Origin: an uncultured Clostridia bacterium
GTDB lineage: Bacteria; Bacillota; Clostridia; Christensenellales; Pumilibacteraceae
Direction of reading: 5' to 3'
Length of the DNA: 22,488 bases
Assembly: GCA_947385185.1 (NCBI GenBank)
Contig: CANDJX010000008.1
Coordinates: forward strand, 1-22,488
The first letter of the stretch is position 1. Every line of letters starts with the position of its first letter. Shown here piece after piece: positions 21,690 to 22,488 of this stretch. The translations under genes were made by a program, and so were the position numbers. Under the pieces are notes generated by a model, which was given only the letters and a program-made list of their open reading frames with translations, searched no databases and was not told the DNA's origin.

Positions 21690-22319
21690 TTAACCTCCCA
21701 CGTTGACGTTTACCATGGTAAACACATAAAACGCCATTGCGATGAACGCCGCCGTCACCATTGTGATCGGGAAACCCCGGAGCGCTTTGGGCAGGCTCAG
21801 ATGATTGATCTTTTCGCGCATACCGCTCATGATGACCATGGCGAGCGTAAAACCAAGCCCCGCCGCAAGCGCGTAAAGCACGGAGAAACCGAAGTTCATT
21901 TCCACGCCGGCTATGATCGCGGGCTCCCAGACGCCGCTCGCGAGCGCGTTCGACGTGATCTCGCATACCGCAAGCACGGCGCAGTTCGTCGTTATGAGCG
22001 GCAGATATATTCCCATCGCGTTATAAAGCGGCGGGGATATTTTCTTGATTATTTTTTCGATCATCTGCACGAGCGCGGCGATAACGAAAATGAACACGAG
22101 GATCTCGAGGAACTGTATATCGAGCGCGATCAGAAGCATATAGATCGGATACGTTATCATAGTCGCGACGACCATGACGACGGTCACCGCCGCGCCCATA
22201 CCGACCGCCGACGAAGTTTTTTTCGACACGCCGAGAAACGGGCAGATACCGTAAGTCTGAGCGAATACGAAGTTATTGCTGAGCGCCGCCGAAACGACGA
22301 CTGCGAGTACCATTATCAT
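21690..22319 (-). CDS. rnfA: Rnf complex membrane subunit A
   Basis: A 209-residue integral membrane protein with about six helices. Together with RnfE it forms the membrane core of Rnf that holds an intramembrane Fe-S cluster. Family landmarks are SAALSNNFVFAQTYGICPFLGVS (with the conserved Cys), YLPLITTNCAVLAV (second conserved Cys) and FSVLYALAAGLGFTLAMVI. The ATG directly follows the TAA of rnfE behind GGAGGAGG, so translation is coupled. The order E-A-B on the minus strand is the usual C-D-G-E-A-B arrangement, placing rnfC, D and G beyond the window. Confidence 0.96.
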   Translation of the reverse strand: MIMVLAVVVSAALSNNFVFAQTYGICPFLGVSKKTSSAVGMGAAVTVVMVVATMITYPIYMLLIALDIQFLEILVFIFVIAALVQMIEKIIKKISPPLYNAMGIYLPLITTNCAVLAVCEITSNALASGVWEPAIIAGVEMNFGFSVLYALAAGLGFTLAMVIMSGMREKINHLSLPKALRGFPITMVTAAFIAMAFYVFTMVNVNVGG

Positions 22320-22488
22320 TTACGCCTCCTCCTTCGCCAGTTCTTCTCCGTGAAGCAGTCTGATCTTTTTTATGCGCCGGGCGCGCTGTACGTTGTCGAG
22401 CACGTACACAAACACGGCGATACACAGTCCGTAGACCACGAACGCGCCCATCGGCATAGCAAAGAACTGAATGCCGAAATCCATTATT
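22320..22488 (-). CDS. rnfE: Rnf complex membrane subunit E, C-terminal end only
   Basis: The last 55 codons of a gene that enters from the window edge: MDFGIQFFAMPMGAFVVYGL, then a helix, then VLDNVQRARRIKKIRLLHGE and a Glu-rich end. The hydrophobic helix with FAMPMGAFVVYG and the position just before rnfA identify RnfE. Its stop TAA (22322-22320) immediately precedes the rnfA ATG. The N-terminal membrane helices lie outside the window. Confidence 0.87.
   Translation of the reverse strand, partial: IMDFGIQFFAMPMGAFVVYGLCIAVFVYVLDNVQRARRIKKIRLLHGEELAKEEA

Overview
The window looks like a chromosomal segment of an anaerobic Gram-positive bacterium, most likely a Clostridia-type Bacillota, possibly an uncultured gut lineage. 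The pointers are an Rnf complex with its ApbE flavin transferase and NusG-II accessory protein, the rpsF-ssb-rpsR operon, strong AGGAGG-type ribosome binding sites, a LytTR/GHKL two-component system, and large secreted proteins with Ig-like, Listeria-Bacteroides and BspA-type leucine-rich repeats. The species cannot be named from the sequence.

Layout. Positions 1-4395 (minus) hold a giant surface protein with Ig-like repeats and a C-terminal membrane anchor. Its C-terminus runs off the window. A good promoter and a heavily structured leader precede it, but its start codon is out of frame with the body because of a G8 tract. At 4721-5364 (minus) lies a RelB/RelE-type toxin-antitoxin pair, flanked by 56-bp imperfect direct repeats; the copy next to rpsR is that operon's terminator. 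At 5529-6731 (minus) is rpsF-ssb-rpsR with a promoter and a structured leader. At 6873-8477 (minus) is a zinc-ribbon, Pro-Glu-repeat membrane protein with a textbook promoter. At 8700-8988 (plus) is a tRNA-fMet transcription unit whose leader carries tandem tRNA-like repeats. At 9087-11950 (plus) are an AAA/DUF4143 ATPase, an ApbE lipoprotein and a NusG-II membrane protein. At 12223-15673 (minus) are two exported proteins that combine SGNH-hydrolase-like and leucine-rich modules in opposite order. At 15809-17758 (minus) is a glycoside hydrolase family 3 gene that has lost its 5' part exactly at a double terminator. At 17892-20019 (minus) is a LytTR response regulator and a GHKL kinase whose membrane and catalytic halves are separated by one in-frame TAA. 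At 20246-20630 lies an array of interspersed palindromic repeats. From 20817 to the end (minus) are rnfB, rnfA and the 3' end of rnfE.

Functional links. ApbE would attach FMN to RnfD and RnfG, encoded upstream of this window, so the plus-strand ApbE/NusG-II pair belongs functionally with the Rnf genes. The surface protein, the SGNH/LRR pair and the GH3 protein form an envelope and carbohydrate group.

The most unusual signals are two G8 tracts in the same 16-base context (AAATCCGGGGGGGGTA). One puts the surface-protein start out of frame. The other lies at the kinase/regulator junction, where losing one G would fuse the two proteins in frame. Others are the structured surface-protein leader, the repeat-bearing tRNA-fMet leader, and the toxin-antitoxin module between duplicated terminators.
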